A DNA stretch of 64,000 nucleotides from the NCBI GenBank assembly GCA_033296885.1, contig MU863982.1, forward strand, positions 62,001-126,000. Direction: 5' to 3'. Of the stretch, positions 52,731 to 63,642 are shown piece after piece (the first letter of the stretch is position 1; each line of letters opens with the position of its first letter). The notes beneath the pieces were generated by a model. It did not search any database. It saw only the letters and a list, made by a program, of their open reading frames with translations, and was not told where the DNA came from. This DNA comes from Triangularia verruculosa (Eukaryota; Ascomycota; Sordariomycetes; Sordariales; Podosporaceae). The position numbers and the translations under genes were made by a program.

Positions 52731-54718
52731 GCCAGACAATAGGGCCTCCTCTATCAGGTGTTTGGCTTGGACTGGTCTAAAAGTCTGTCAAACGCGTAAA
52801 GTTGGCCTTCTGCGGAGATTGGTGAAGGTAGCCAAGGTTGGTGATGAGCTTTTTCAAATATACAGGCGGTTCTGAACCGTCTGATCGCGCGCCTAGGCCC
52901 GCCAACCGGCATATCTGCTTTTCGAGATCGGAGAGTACGTCGTCGGGCGAAACCAGTCTGGTGTTTTCATCTGCTTGGGAATTGTAAGAGCTGTAGGATT
53001 AGCTGGCTCTGATCTTCTTGCAATATCCGCCCCGCTGAGAAGTGAAGAACATTCTAAAGGCTGTCGGATCGGGGAGGGAGGGAGGGAGGGGGTACTGTTG
53101 AGGAGATGCCTATGTATGTTTTCTTCTTGGCTCGCTGGGATGATTCATGACTAGATGAGCATATTGAGGGACATCCACAAGGGCAAAAAGTAACATAACA
53201 CTAAACAATCATTTTTGTACCTTCTTTTCTTTTTCTTTTTCTTTTCTTTACAATATCGGCACAGGACAGCATAAAGAAAAGGACAACAGGAAAAGTAAGA
53301 AGAAAGAGGACAAAGATAGGAACAGCATCGGGTCGATGCTTTTTTTGCTGAAAAGGGGGCTATTGACAGGATATAGGGCAGGCAGACCGTGTGGGGTCCG
53401 GACCGTATGACCGTATAACATGATATATCTCTCCTTATTTCTATACTTAGCTTTTCCTCCTTCCCCTTCTTCAATCAATTCAGTCAACAACAACATGATG
53501 TCTCTGTGACACCTTGCATTCTTTATCAATGGTAGCTGCAATATCTCGTCGTTGGTTGAGGACGTGGAAATGAGATTGTATACTAGGCGAAAGTAGACGG
53601 GGCTTCTACAAACTCGAGTGAGCATCGTTCGAGCTTTTAGGGGATGATGAATCTATTGACTAAAATAGTTATTATACTTAAAGATTAAATTCAAAATATC
53701 TCTAGCTAAGCTGTTAACTTTCTCTCGGCTTAGATGAAGCGAGACAAAATATGACGGTGAAGGGTTGAATCAACCCCTAATACCAACCCAGCACACTCCC
53801 CTAACACCTTCCTCCCCTAATAGAATCATCATCATCCCTAAGAATACAAGAAAAGGTAACACCGATATTTCTGCCACATCCAAGCCCTTTTCGTGTCAAA
53901 TATAAGTTAGAGAAACACACACGAAGGTAGTCTCTGATATATGATCTTCCCCTCACCTTTATATAAAAAACCACAGTATCCCCATTTACTTTATAAAAGG
54001 CCTCATACTGGTTTACTCCCCGTTAAAGTCAAAATAACTTAAAGTCTTTAATTAAACTTCTAACAAAACCAAGATAAGTTCTCTTTAAATTCCCGTGAAT
54101 TTCATTTCTCGACTCTCCCCACCACCAAAAACCAACACCTATCTCTTTCCTATTCTAATCCTACACCCCCCTCTCCCTTAAGCCATCAGCCACCCCATCT
54201 TCAAAATCCCAGCAGCAAAACCCTTAACACGACCGCAACACAATCTTCCTCATACCGAATCCATCGCAAGCCAATCCCAACCCACGTCCCTCCGTGCAGC
54301 CAGCTCACACCATACCACCACCCCCAACAACAACAACACATCGCAAAGCCAAATGCAAATGTCAACAAAATAAAATAATCAACGCCAGCGACAGAGGGAG
54401 GGGATTCTTCCTATTCCTTATCCCTTTTCCCTCTCCCTTTTTCGGCAGTAAAATCAGTAATATTTTCATCTGCCTTGGTTGTGAAAAAACCCCCATAACC
54501 ATACCCGTCCATCATCCTTCCTATACCCTTTCCCACCGTCCTAATACCTACCCGAATGTTTATTTCCCATCATACCTACTACCCTACCCCCCATCTCCAA
54601 CCTGACAAAAAAAGAACATATGGTATATCCGCTTGTCACAAGCAACAGAAAAAAGACCCCGTAAAAGACGCCCAACCCATATCGCAAAACCTCCTCGGTC
54701 CATAGACCATAAAGGTAA

Positions 54719-54738
54719 CCCCCCCCCCCCCCCCCCCC
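54719..54738 (+). repeat. Poly(C) tract of 20 nt
   Basis: An uninterrupted run of 20 cytosines, bordered by AT-rich sequence. On the minus strand it is a G20 tract capable of forming a quadruplex. It lies downstream of the C2H2 gene, about 0.3 kb past its stop. Confidence 0.95.
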
Positions 54739-55010
54739 AGTCTTTTTCATCCTCGTGCATGTCTCTCTCCCTCAATCCTCTTCCCACAGCGCCCCATCCC
54801 CAACTCCTAGAAGAAATGCGCAACACCTGGCCCGCTTCGAGTCCACCAGAAAGGTAATATATATGTACAGCACAACCCTGTTGTTTTGCAACGTGTTGTG
54901 ATTTGTCAAAAAAAAAAAAAAAACTATGTGCAAGAACAGAATCGTAGTGGTTGTTGAAATGAAATTTTGGTCCTCGTGGACAAATAGTTGAAGAAAGTTG
55001 ACGGACATCA

Positions 55011-56627
55011 CTACGGCCCACCTCGTCGTCGCCTTCCCCTACTAGGCCCGTCCGGTCGCTGCGAAAGGACATCCCGTAACTGGGGGTCGTCTTTATCCTT
55101 GTCGACATGGTGTACTCGCACATGCCTGTCGTTCTCGATTAGCTCAAAATCCAGAGTGACAGCTGACAGGATATAAACTCACCTTTGAAGATTATCTGGC
55201 CTGGGATACTTGTGCTCCCTATCCGGACAAAACGGACACACGTATCCCGGGGAGTCGTGAACCAAACCATGCCTAATCATTTCATTCTTGCGCTTGAAGC
55301 CTTTGCCTCCCTCACTTCGGGGACATCCTTCTACAGGACAGTAATGTGGACGAGCAGAAGAGTGTACATTGGCGTGGGAATTCAACAGGTATTGAGTAGC
55401 AAACGGCGGAGCATTACACCCGTTAAACGTGCACACATAGGTCCCTATGTGCGTCACCCCCTCTAGAGGTATCGAGCCTATTCGGTCCATGGTATTATGA
55501 TTATTATTATTGGCCCCGGGAGTGGAGCCCGACTGTTCAGAGCCCGGAGTGGCAGTCGAGCTGCTCGCATAATCTGATTGCCGGGGATGACTGTTCCTCG
55601 GTCCATAGTAGGCGCCATATGTCCCCGGGGGGCTTGCTACTGGGTGGCCAAGAGGGTGACCAGGAGAAAGCGGACCCCGAAAGTCGACAGGTGAAGGAGG
55701 TGGAGGTGACCTATGATCACCAAACGAGGCCAACCGCGGTGTGATGGCAGGAGGCGATTGTGGAAAAGTGGCCGATCGTATCCTGTCGCTACCAAGTTGA
55801 TTGATGTCCCCAAAGGTTGATCGAATAGAGGGGAGCGTGTTCTCGAACCTCGGTGAGTTGAGTTGCAGAGGAGCCAATCCCTCACTAAGAGTGGCCGATG
55901 TGATGCTATTGCTGGGAGAATGGTGGTCCAATCTGTGGGGTGCTGGGCTGACACCTTGTTCACGAGGAGAGATGGGGCCGTATGGAGGAACGGGAGGCGG
56001 ATTCGGAATTGAAACCGGGTTTGGCCGTACATCCCGGACAGAACCTGATAGATTCGATATTACCGGTGCCTGTAGCACTGGCGGCGGCTGCGGTCTCGAT
56101 TCGCCATCATTCTCAGTCCCTGGTGGCTTCGTTTCTGTGGCTGCAAAAGGTTTAGGTTGCGCGCCCGTAACTGCGGCCAGTGCGCCTGCTGCTAAGCTTT
56201 TCAAATCAAAGCCCCCCAAACTCTCCAGCCCAGGCGGATCGACAGACATCCTCGAACCTCTATCGTTGTCACCGCCAGACCCAAACCCCCCCGGTGAGAC
56301 GGCGCTGTTGAGGGAGCCAGTATCGTCGAGGAGATCTGTCGCAGGAGATTCGGGCTCGGACGGTAGACCCTGAGCGCTGGCAAAGGCAGCGATGTCGTGC
56401 TGCCTATGGTTGTCCAGGTAGCTGATCAGGATCCCATCGCCCAGGGTTGGTCTCGGCTTCATCCGACGTGGCTTCTTATCGCCAAAGCTAGAAGCGGAAC
56501 TGGTGGACTTGGGCGACGTGATCGGCGGTGGGCTCGGGGTCGGTGGTCGGAGCGTGGGACGAAGCGGCTGCAAGAGCGGGCTGTTCCTGGGCAGGACTTC
56601 ATCGGGGTCATACAGCTCGCTATTCAT
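55011..56627 (-). CDS. C2H2 zinc-finger protein, probable transcription factor
   Basis: Predicted nuclear regulator of 519 aa. Exons 56627-55183 and 55125-55011 are joined across a 57-nt intron that splits the third zinc finger. The ATG at 56627 starts MNSELYDPDEVLPRNSPLLQ; the six extra codons upstream begin with TTG and are excluded. Most of the protein (about 1-390) is disordered and rich in Pro, Ser and Gly. Three fingers lie at the C-terminus: YVCTFNGCNAPPFATQ...H...H, HYCPVEGCPRSEGGKGFKRK...H...H with a long loop, and YVCPFCPDREHKYPRPDNLQ...H...H. A basic end (RGRRRRGGP) may serve for nuclear import. I do not recognise a named orthologue. The family is certain; DNA targets are unknown. 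Confidence 0.88.
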
Positions 56628-58634
56628 AGCTTCGCGTCTGCTCAAAGGTCCTACTCACGGATGAATGGATGGTTGATGTGGCATCAGCTCGCCATCGATG
56701 TCGGTCGACGGCGAGGGCGACGGTTCTAGGTGATCCTAGTTTCCACCCCTTCCTTTCTCCCTTTGGAGTTGGAAACTCAGAGGGCAGCCCGAGGACTGGA
56801 ATGTTGGTGTGCCGCCCGTAACCCCTCGCTAAGGGCCCGTCCACGGTCCGACGGCAGAAGCTCAGGACAAGGACTGGTAGGGGGTCGAAGGGGCATGTAA
56901 GAGCCGCAAGACGCAGCCAAGAACAGAGGGCAACAACAACAGATACCAGAGGACTAGGGTACAAAAGCCAGCGGCAACTGCTAAAAAGGAGCTGGACTGG
57001 CAAAAGAAGCCGGTTGTGTTACGCGACGGCAACGGGGAGCGGTGGATGAAAGCACGGAAAACGACCTCGTGACGGTTGGATCGAGCGGGGGATCGTAAAT
57101 TGCGATCAAGTATGCTGGGAAGCCTGAGGGACGGGAGGCTGGGCTGGGCACCTCTCCGCGGTCCTCGCAAGAAAATGCGGCTCAAGGCTGGGACTCGAAC
57201 GGTTGAAGGGTGGGTGCCGTTCGGCAAGTAGGGCGCCTTTGTGCCTTGGAAGTATCGAATGTCCAGTTATATTAACCTGGAGTTGGGGTGTCCGGGCAGT
57301 AGGTATATGGTGTGTAAGTGTCCCGCATACCAAGTATCTTAAGAGTCGACAGAAAAGGCACGGAGCAAAGGCAAAGAGGAAGTTCGCTTCTTTAAGCCGC
57401 AATGGCAGGCACCAGGGCCTTTGACGGAGGAAGCACCGCAGCTTGCTCCAACAGCTGGGGTCGGGGAAGGGAAGTCCAGAGCCAATGCGTGCAAGATTGA
57501 CGGCTGATGGCCCACGGTTGAGAGTGGAGGAGGCGGGGGGGATGGAGCCGCTAACAGGGGGCAGCTGAGGAGGTTCTTGGGGAGGCTCCACTGGAAAACA
57601 GACCTAGCCCGACGTCCCGACCACACACGCAGAACCTCACCTCGTTTCGAGAAAGCTGTCCAGCGCCGTATACCTATTGCGATGTTCTCACTGTCTTGTG
57701 CCGGCAGACAGGCCGAGAGAGACTGGCCGGTGGCAGGAACGGATATCTTCCAGGGGAGTCTTGGGAATCTGGGGCAACCGGGCCTTGTCGTTTGCATTCG
57801 TGCCCTGTACGTTGCTGGTCCCCGAGAGAGTGGTTGAGGCTCTTCGACCGCAGCGAGTACAAAGGCGCCGCCCGTGGGGTCTGATGTCCTGATGGAGCTA
57901 GGGCTCACGGCGGCTCGGTAATTAGGAATGGATTGCGCAAACAAGCTGGCCACACAGATGCAACACGCCGATCTTGTTGAACCCTGATTGTTTATCTGGG
58001 AGATGATTCAAAGGGAAGAGCCTTCCATAAAAGACTGCGGGGAAATGTTCACGTTGGGTTACGTGACCATCTACCAGATGCCTCTGCAGGAAATCAGCAG
58101 GCAACGGCTACTTTGCTTTGTGATACTGCTGCTACGCAGGCGGCGGCGCCCCCAAGTTTCCATCTCAACCTCTGATCCTTTCCGTGTGGTGTGCGACGCG
58201 AGCTAGATGCATTCGGCCTGTGCGGTCGTGATCACTCGGACAACTCCGACTCGGAGTCTAAACTCTATCTCTTGCAATGAGGTGCGCGCGTCATCACGAG
58301 AGCCTGGCAGAGTTTTTACCAAGTGGAGGCCAGTTCCCACGAGATACGAGCGAGTCGAAGAGTCGGTCCCATGCCCCATCAATAGCGAGGAATGTGGGGG
58401 GGAGGCTCTGTGGCTGCCATCAGTCAATTCCATGCCGTCAACGCCTTCCAGGTTACTACCTACCTTGTTGGGGCAGCTTCCTGCAGCTTCCTGGCGGCAG
58501 AGAGAGAAGGTGGGGGGGCAGCCGACCAAAGAAAGAAGGACATACAAAGAAGGATCGAGCCCAATATCTCATCATTGACCAGCCCACTCCTTCCTTCCGC
58601 CATCCTCACCAACAGCAGGTGCAGGCCCTGAATT

Positions 58635-58667
58635 GGAAGTGGGAAGTGGGAAGTGGGAAGTGGGAAG
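58635..58667 (+). repeat. 7-nt tandem repeat (GGAAGTG), 4.7 copies
   Basis: Four perfect units and a partial fifth. They lie in the 5-kb gene-free interval. Confidence 0.9.
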
Positions 58668-59093
58668 CCTGCAACACAGTATCACCTTCTTTTAGCTCAG
58701 GTTTTCCTGCTCACCCGGGACCATGGATGTTTTCATGGCGGTTCTGGAGCGGAATCCTCGACTGCCACCTTCCATCCACCCATCCAAAACAACATCGACG
58801 AGCCGCTGTGGGGAAGCAGGATTAGCGGGGGTCGGGTTGTTTTCCCCTGCCTGATTGCCCTCTGATTGGTGGCGGCCGGGAAACTCAGCCTCAACGCCGT
58901 GCGTGGTCAACAGCGCATCATGTTACGGATCCGCCCGCCTTTTCCAAGCAGCAACATTTCCGATTCGAGCCTCACTTCCCCTCCCATCAGCTCTGTCAAT
59001 CTATATACCGGCCGCAGTCTGATCCTTCGATCTCGAGCCATCTCCCATCAAAACTGTCGGTACGCCGTCTTGTTATGCGGGTCACGCCGTTGC

Positions 59094-59138
59094 GGACAAC
59101 AAGGACAACAAGGACAACAAGGACAACAAGGATAGCAA
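59094..59138 (+). repeat. 9-nt tandem repeat (GGACAACAA), 5 copies
   Basis: Four perfect units at 59094-59129 followed by one diverged unit (GGATAGCAA). The unit length is a multiple of three, so all frames stay open across it, but no gene model includes it. Confidence 0.9.
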
Positions 59139-61652
59139 GGCCTGTTGCCCAATCAGGATCGGCGAGATTCACCCTTCCCGCCTGCAGCAGGGACGGCACG
59201 TACCTCCGCAATAGCGTTTCTCTCCGGCCTTTTTCGAAGCATGCACTGCGATTTCGCGACTTGCCTGACCCAGCTGTGGGCTTGCCTTGGGTAATGAGTG
59301 GCCACTCGGTACCTTGAAGCAAGAGGCCTCTCGCACCACGTCGGGCATAGGTGGTGTGCGCGATGTCATCGGCATCTGATTCCCCTGGGCATCAACCCAG
59401 CGATTAATCAAGCCAAGTCCCACAGTTGTTGAAGCGGTGGGACTCGTCTCCCATCCTGCTCCCAACCTTCAACCCCCGCCATTTGAGTATGGAGTGTGTC
59501 ACCTGCTAGCCCCAGAGCAGAACAACAACTGTGGTTGGGCAACGAGGTCAGAACGCACACGTGTTACACTCAGACAGAGACGCCATGCAGAAATATCGAA
59601 ACTTGAGTTTAACCGGACCCAGACGCTAGCACTTGATGGCTGCTTATGATGAGGAAGCCCACTAGATGAGACCAGGGCAAAAAGTGCACAAGCCGGGAAG
59701 GGGGGAGAGGTTCGACGTTGTAAGTGAGAGCCTCATTTTCTTGTTGTGACCACGAGCACCCAACGGAGCTCCCGACATGTGCACTCGTGTCTACTTCTCT
59801 TACACTGTCCCTCGTTGCTTTTGTTCACAGAGGATACCATCTTCAGTAAGATCAGCTCGTTCGTATGAATCACGACGAGTGCCGGAAGAGGGCTCGCCTG
59901 TTACGTCTAGTTTCGTTCGTGTGAATGAGCGATATTATTCTCTAGACATCATGCCTGCCGTCCTGCCTTGCCCTTCCTCTGGATTGGAGGTGGGTGCGGC
60001 ATTTCTACCCCGCGACTTTATACAGTCAAGCAAGGGAGAGTGTGGTGCCGCAGCATGTCTGCTTGGGAATTTCCCCGCAATTTCGAAATCCTGGGGTATT
60101 ATACTGCGACATGGCCAAACATGAAGCAATTTAATCATTCCGCTTGTTGTCGGTAGCGGGCGTGGTGTCCTCCACCAATGTACTCCCAATCATGGGTTTT
60201 GTGCACGGAAGAAGGGGGCCCGCTGGCATGGCTTACGCTCCAAGACTCTCTCGAGCAAGAGTCGGTCCCATCATGATCCACAACCACCACCACATGGCTT
60301 GATCTCTTTGTGGTCGTTTACAGGGTAACACGGCAGGTCTGTCTTTCCAGGAAACCTTGCAGGCCGGCAGAAACAGACTCGATGCTGTGTGATGGAATGT
60401 TTCTCAGGATTCTGGCTTATAATCGGCGGCGTTGTGCATTGCTGGGTGATCCCTGGTTGGGCTGGAGGTTTGTGTGTGTTGATGTGCAAGTCAGACTGAT
60501 GGAGGCTTGCTGAGATAGCTTTCAGAAAAAGCAAGAGGGAAATGCGCACTGCTTGATTGAGGAGCACGTATATGCGGACGAGAGCCATTGTCAGGCTGCG
60601 TTCTCGTCAAATAGCCATACCGGGAAGGGAGGTGAGAAGATATTTAGATGGCATTTACTGGAAAGTATTTGCTATCCAGTCCCCTAGCCTGACCTTATAA
60701 GTACCGGGAGATCTTCAAGATTGATAAACAAATAAACAATTGACATCATCCTTCTCGATCTCGCCCAGAGCCGCCTCTTCTTGTTTCACGAAACCTAACC
60801 TAACCCATGAAACTTGGAGCCTTATCGAAACCCGACAGTTTCCCAAAAGTCCAAAATCATCCACTTACGCAGTACACAGTACACGCTGCCGGTTGGTTTG
60901 TGTGGAAACAAAAAGCAAAAAAGACTCCACCTTCCGTTTACGTCAAGCTTCTTGCTTTACTACTCGGTTTCAAGAGTGAGGGGGAAGCGGAGCTCTCTTT
61001 TCTTAAAAAGCTTCCCCAAAAGCTTTCAAAGAAAGCAGCAGCAGCAGCTCCGAAGTCGCAATTTGGTTTTGTTTAGGGTGCACGAAACACAACATTGGGA
61101 TTTTGGTGTGTGATACTTGCCAAAATGATAAATGGAAAGAATCACCATGGGTGAGGAACAGGAACCGAGGCTTCGGGACCAAGACCGGATTTGGTTGTTA
61201 GTAGTGGCACTTAGACATCGGAGAACCACCAAACAAGCTCGGTGTTGGCTCGGCGGTCCTGGGGAGGTTGCGGAGCGGAGCGGGCGGGGTGTGGACCAAG
61301 CACCACCAACACCGGCAGTGGCAGGGAGGAAAAAAAGATACCTAGGCAATAGTCCGAACCGGGAGACGAACGGGAAATGCACGTAATGGGGGGTCGGGGT
61401 CGGGAATGAAAAGTATCACGCCACACAAATGTTTAAAAAGCTTCTAGAATACTAGAAAAAAAAGATAAATAAACATTACTTTTGTTTAACCCTTCTGACA
61501 AAGGCTGTAATAAAAACTGAATTACTGGAGCTTAGAGTAGGTATGTATGACGTTTTTGACATCTCCCTCAAGCAAAATACACCCGCGATGTTCTTGAGAA
61601 CTACCTATGTGCTGACTGTTGAAATTCAGGTAGGAGAAATAAAAAAAACATC

Positions 61653-63089
61653 ATGGCGGAATCAATCCCAGAGACTATGAAGGCTGTCGTCTTCCACGGC
61701 CCCAAAAAGGTGGCCGTGGAGGAGAGGCCTGTTCCGAAGAGTATGTAGTACCGTATCCCACTTTGCCATGAGTTTCCTCAACCTTTGGCCGTCAGATAGA
61801 CAATCACCAGATCTATTTATTCAACATCATCACTAACACTACCCCAAAAGTAACCCACCCCCTCGACGTCCTCGTCAAAGTAACCGCCACTGCCCTCTGC
61901 GGCTCGTAAGCCACCCCCTCTCCCCCTCCCCCTTTCCCTGTTCCCCACCGTATCTAACAACCCCCCCAGCGAACTCCACGTCTACCGCGGCCACCAACCC
62001 TCCCCAACAGGCTTCATCATGGGCCACGAATTCGTCGGCCACGTCGTCGCCCTCGGAGAAGCCGTCACCACCCTCAAAATCGGCGACAAAGTCGTCGCCC
62101 CCTTCACCACCTCCTGCATGAATTGCTTCTACTGCAATCACGGCTACTCATCCCGCTGGTAACCTTCCCCCTTTCCCCCCTTCCCAACCCCAGATCCCCC
62201 CCCTAACCCCTGTATATAGCGCCCACTCCAAACTCTTCGGAAGCGAAAAACTAGACGGCGCCCAAGCAGACTACGTCCTCGTCCCCCACGGCCCCGGCAC
62301 CCTAACCATCGCCCCCCCTTCTTCCGTCATCTCCGACCGCGCCCTCATCCTCATGGCCGATATCTTCCCCACCGGCTACTTCGGCGCCAAAAACGCCTTC
62401 ACCCAGCTCCAGCTCCAAAAACCTTCAGACGCCACCGTCGTCGTCATCGGGTGCGGCCCCGTCGGGTTGTGTGCGATTATCAGCGCGATGGAGTACAAGC
62501 CCAAGAAACTTTTTGCTATTGACGGGGTAGCTTCACGGCTGGAATTGGCAAAGGGGCTAGGAGCAGAGCCGTTGAATTTCAACGAGCTTGGTAAGGAGGG
62601 GATTGTAAAGAGGGTGAAGGACGTGACGGAGGGGAGGGGGGCGGACGCGGTGGTGGAGGTGGTGGGGTTGAGCCCGGCGTTGAGGACGGGGTTTGACGTG
62701 CTGAGGCCGTTTGGGGTTGTGAGTAGCATCGGGGTGCATAATGCTGAGATTCCGTGGAGTGGGGATGAGGCGTATGGGTGAGTCTTTTTCTCTTTCTTGT
62801 AAGAGGGAAATGGGCGCTGACATGATGAAAATAGCAAGAACTTGAGGCTCCAGATGGGGAGATGCCCAGTCAGGTCCATCTTCGAGGAGGCGCTTCCGGT
62901 GTTGGCGAGGAATCAGGATCGCGTGAGGTATGTACATACCGTCTTTTCTCTCCCGTCGAAACTGACCGTAAAAACTAACACCCAAGGAACAGCTTCATGT
63001 TCGACAAAATCATGCCGCTCTCCGACGCGGTCGAAGGGTACGACCTCTTTGACAATATGAAAGTCCAAAAGGTCATCTTCACCCCTTGA
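61653..63089 (+). CDS. Zinc-dependent medium-chain alcohol dehydrogenase
   Basis: NAD(P)-dependent oxidoreductase of 359 aa. Six exons: 61653-61740, 61851-61905, 61970-62158, 62220-62777, 62835-62927, 62993-63089. Introns are 110, 64, 61, 57 and 65 nt, all GT-AG. The GroES-like domain carries the catalytic-zinc ligands: Cys in TALCGSELH and the GHE motif (IMGHEFVGHVV). It also carries the structural-zinc lobe with four Cys (SCMNCFYCNHGYSSRC). The Rossmann fold is VVVIGCGPVGLCAI, followed by an acidic cofactor residue in FAIDGVASRLELAKGLGA, which favours NAD. It resembles glutathione-dependent formaldehyde dehydrogenase-like and other class III-type MDR proteins, but the substrate is unknown. 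Third positions change from C to G near 62440-62480. Confidence 0.9.
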
Positions 63090-63092
63090 ACC

Positions 63093-63157
63093 TTTTTTTT
63101 TTTTTTCTGTTTCCTCTCAACCCCAATCATATACCAAGTAAAAAAAAAAAAAAAAAA
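63093..63157. other. T14 and A18 tracts between convergent genes
   Basis: The dehydrogenase and Sen15 stop codons are only 70 bp apart. A T14 run (63093-63106) and an A18 run (63140-63157) fill most of this gap. They may act in 3'-end formation for both genes, or mark slippage-prone sequence. Confidence 0.7.
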
Positions 63158-63159
63158 GA

Positions 63160-63642
63160 TCAATTCTGCCTCGGCTTCACCAACCCATCATGAATCCAAT
63201 AATACGTCACCGTCGAATCATCCTGCACCGTAGCCAACAGCATCCTCTTCCCCCTCCCCCTCCCCCTCCACGCCAGCCACGGTTTTTTTCCCTCTTCTTC
63301 CCCCGTAATCTCAGGCGCCCCAGGCGGTAGCGACTCAATCGCATCAAACACGGCCGCGAACTCCGCCGGCGACCATTTCTCTGACAGGTGAAGAGGCAAT
63401 ACCCACTCTAGCTCTGGCGGCTGCGGGATTCGGTCTTCTCCGTGACCCATCTCCTTCTCGGCCTTGATGATTTCCACCTGCTCGTCGGGGTGGACGTACA
63501 GGCGTTTCGGGGGGAGGCCGTGTAAAATCGTCCGGGGGAGGTCGGGTTGGCTGTGGGGCTGGAGGTCGGTCCAGTCGTGCTGGTGGGCGAGGTTGTTGAG
63601 GACTATTTTTGTGAGGGCCGAGGTGCGTTGGGTGAGTGACAT
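63160..63642 (-). CDS. sen15: tRNA-splicing endonuclease subunit Sen15
   Basis: Structural subunit of the heterotetrameric tRNA intron endonuclease. One exon, 160 aa, from the ATG at 63642. An ATG-less extension upstream runs into leader with CA repeats, so it is excluded. The N-terminal helix (ALTKIVLNNLAHQHDWTDLQ), the segment LYVHPDEQVEIIKAE, the central strand EWVLPLHLSEKWSPAEFAAV and the C-terminal strands ATVQDDSTVTYYWIHDGLV fit the fungal Sen15 family. The catalytic residues of Sen2/Sen34 are not expected here. Assignment is by motif memory. A 5' intron starting near 63724 (GTGAGT) cannot be excluded. Confidence 0.82.
   Translation of the reverse strand: MSLTQRTSALTKIVLNNLAHQHDWTDLQPHSQPDLPRTILHGLPPKRLYVHPDEQVEIIKAEKEMGHGEDRIPQPPELEWVLPLHLSEKWSPAEFAAVFDAIESLPPGAPEITGEEEGKKPWLAWRGRGRGKRMLLATVQDDSTVTYYWIHDGLVKPRQN

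Larger units (their letters stand above)
51348..55010. other. Gene-poor region with repeat remnants (3.7 kb)
   Basis: No gene is supported. The interval 51800-52930 holds two inverted repeats sharing a GGGCAAG core, plus coding-like debris. On the minus strand, 52040-51930 reads GLPALLTPSDRIFSLCSDEG and then LLARADDFSC before a stop. Another frame reads GIEVDITTLKDDLTNPSMK before a stop at 51793. From 53620 to 54560 the sequence is AT-rich with CT-rich patches and TAA/TTA-rich stretches, resembling decayed repeats. Confidence 0.5.
56628..61652. other. Intergenic, no supported gene (5.0 kb)
   Basis: The promoter and perhaps a long leader of the C2H2 gene occupy the left part. Frames of up to 204 codons (57339-57953, minus) have Pro/Ser-rich, leader-like composition and no family resemblance. 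Two short tandem repeats are listed separately. The right end, from about 61380, is AT-rich and carries the dehydrogenase promoter. Confidence 0.45.

Noticed and set aside
57185..57215. GTTCGAGTCCC word on the minus strand resembling a tRNA B box
   Set aside because: No T stem, acceptor stem or A box can be built around it.
57339..57953. 204-codon minus-strand frame upstream of the C2H2 gene
   Set aside because: Pro/Ser-rich, leader-like; no motif and no conserved start.
60796..60812. CCTAACCTAACCC resembling telomere repeats
   Set aside because: Only two imperfect units in gene-flanking sequence; not a telomeric tract.
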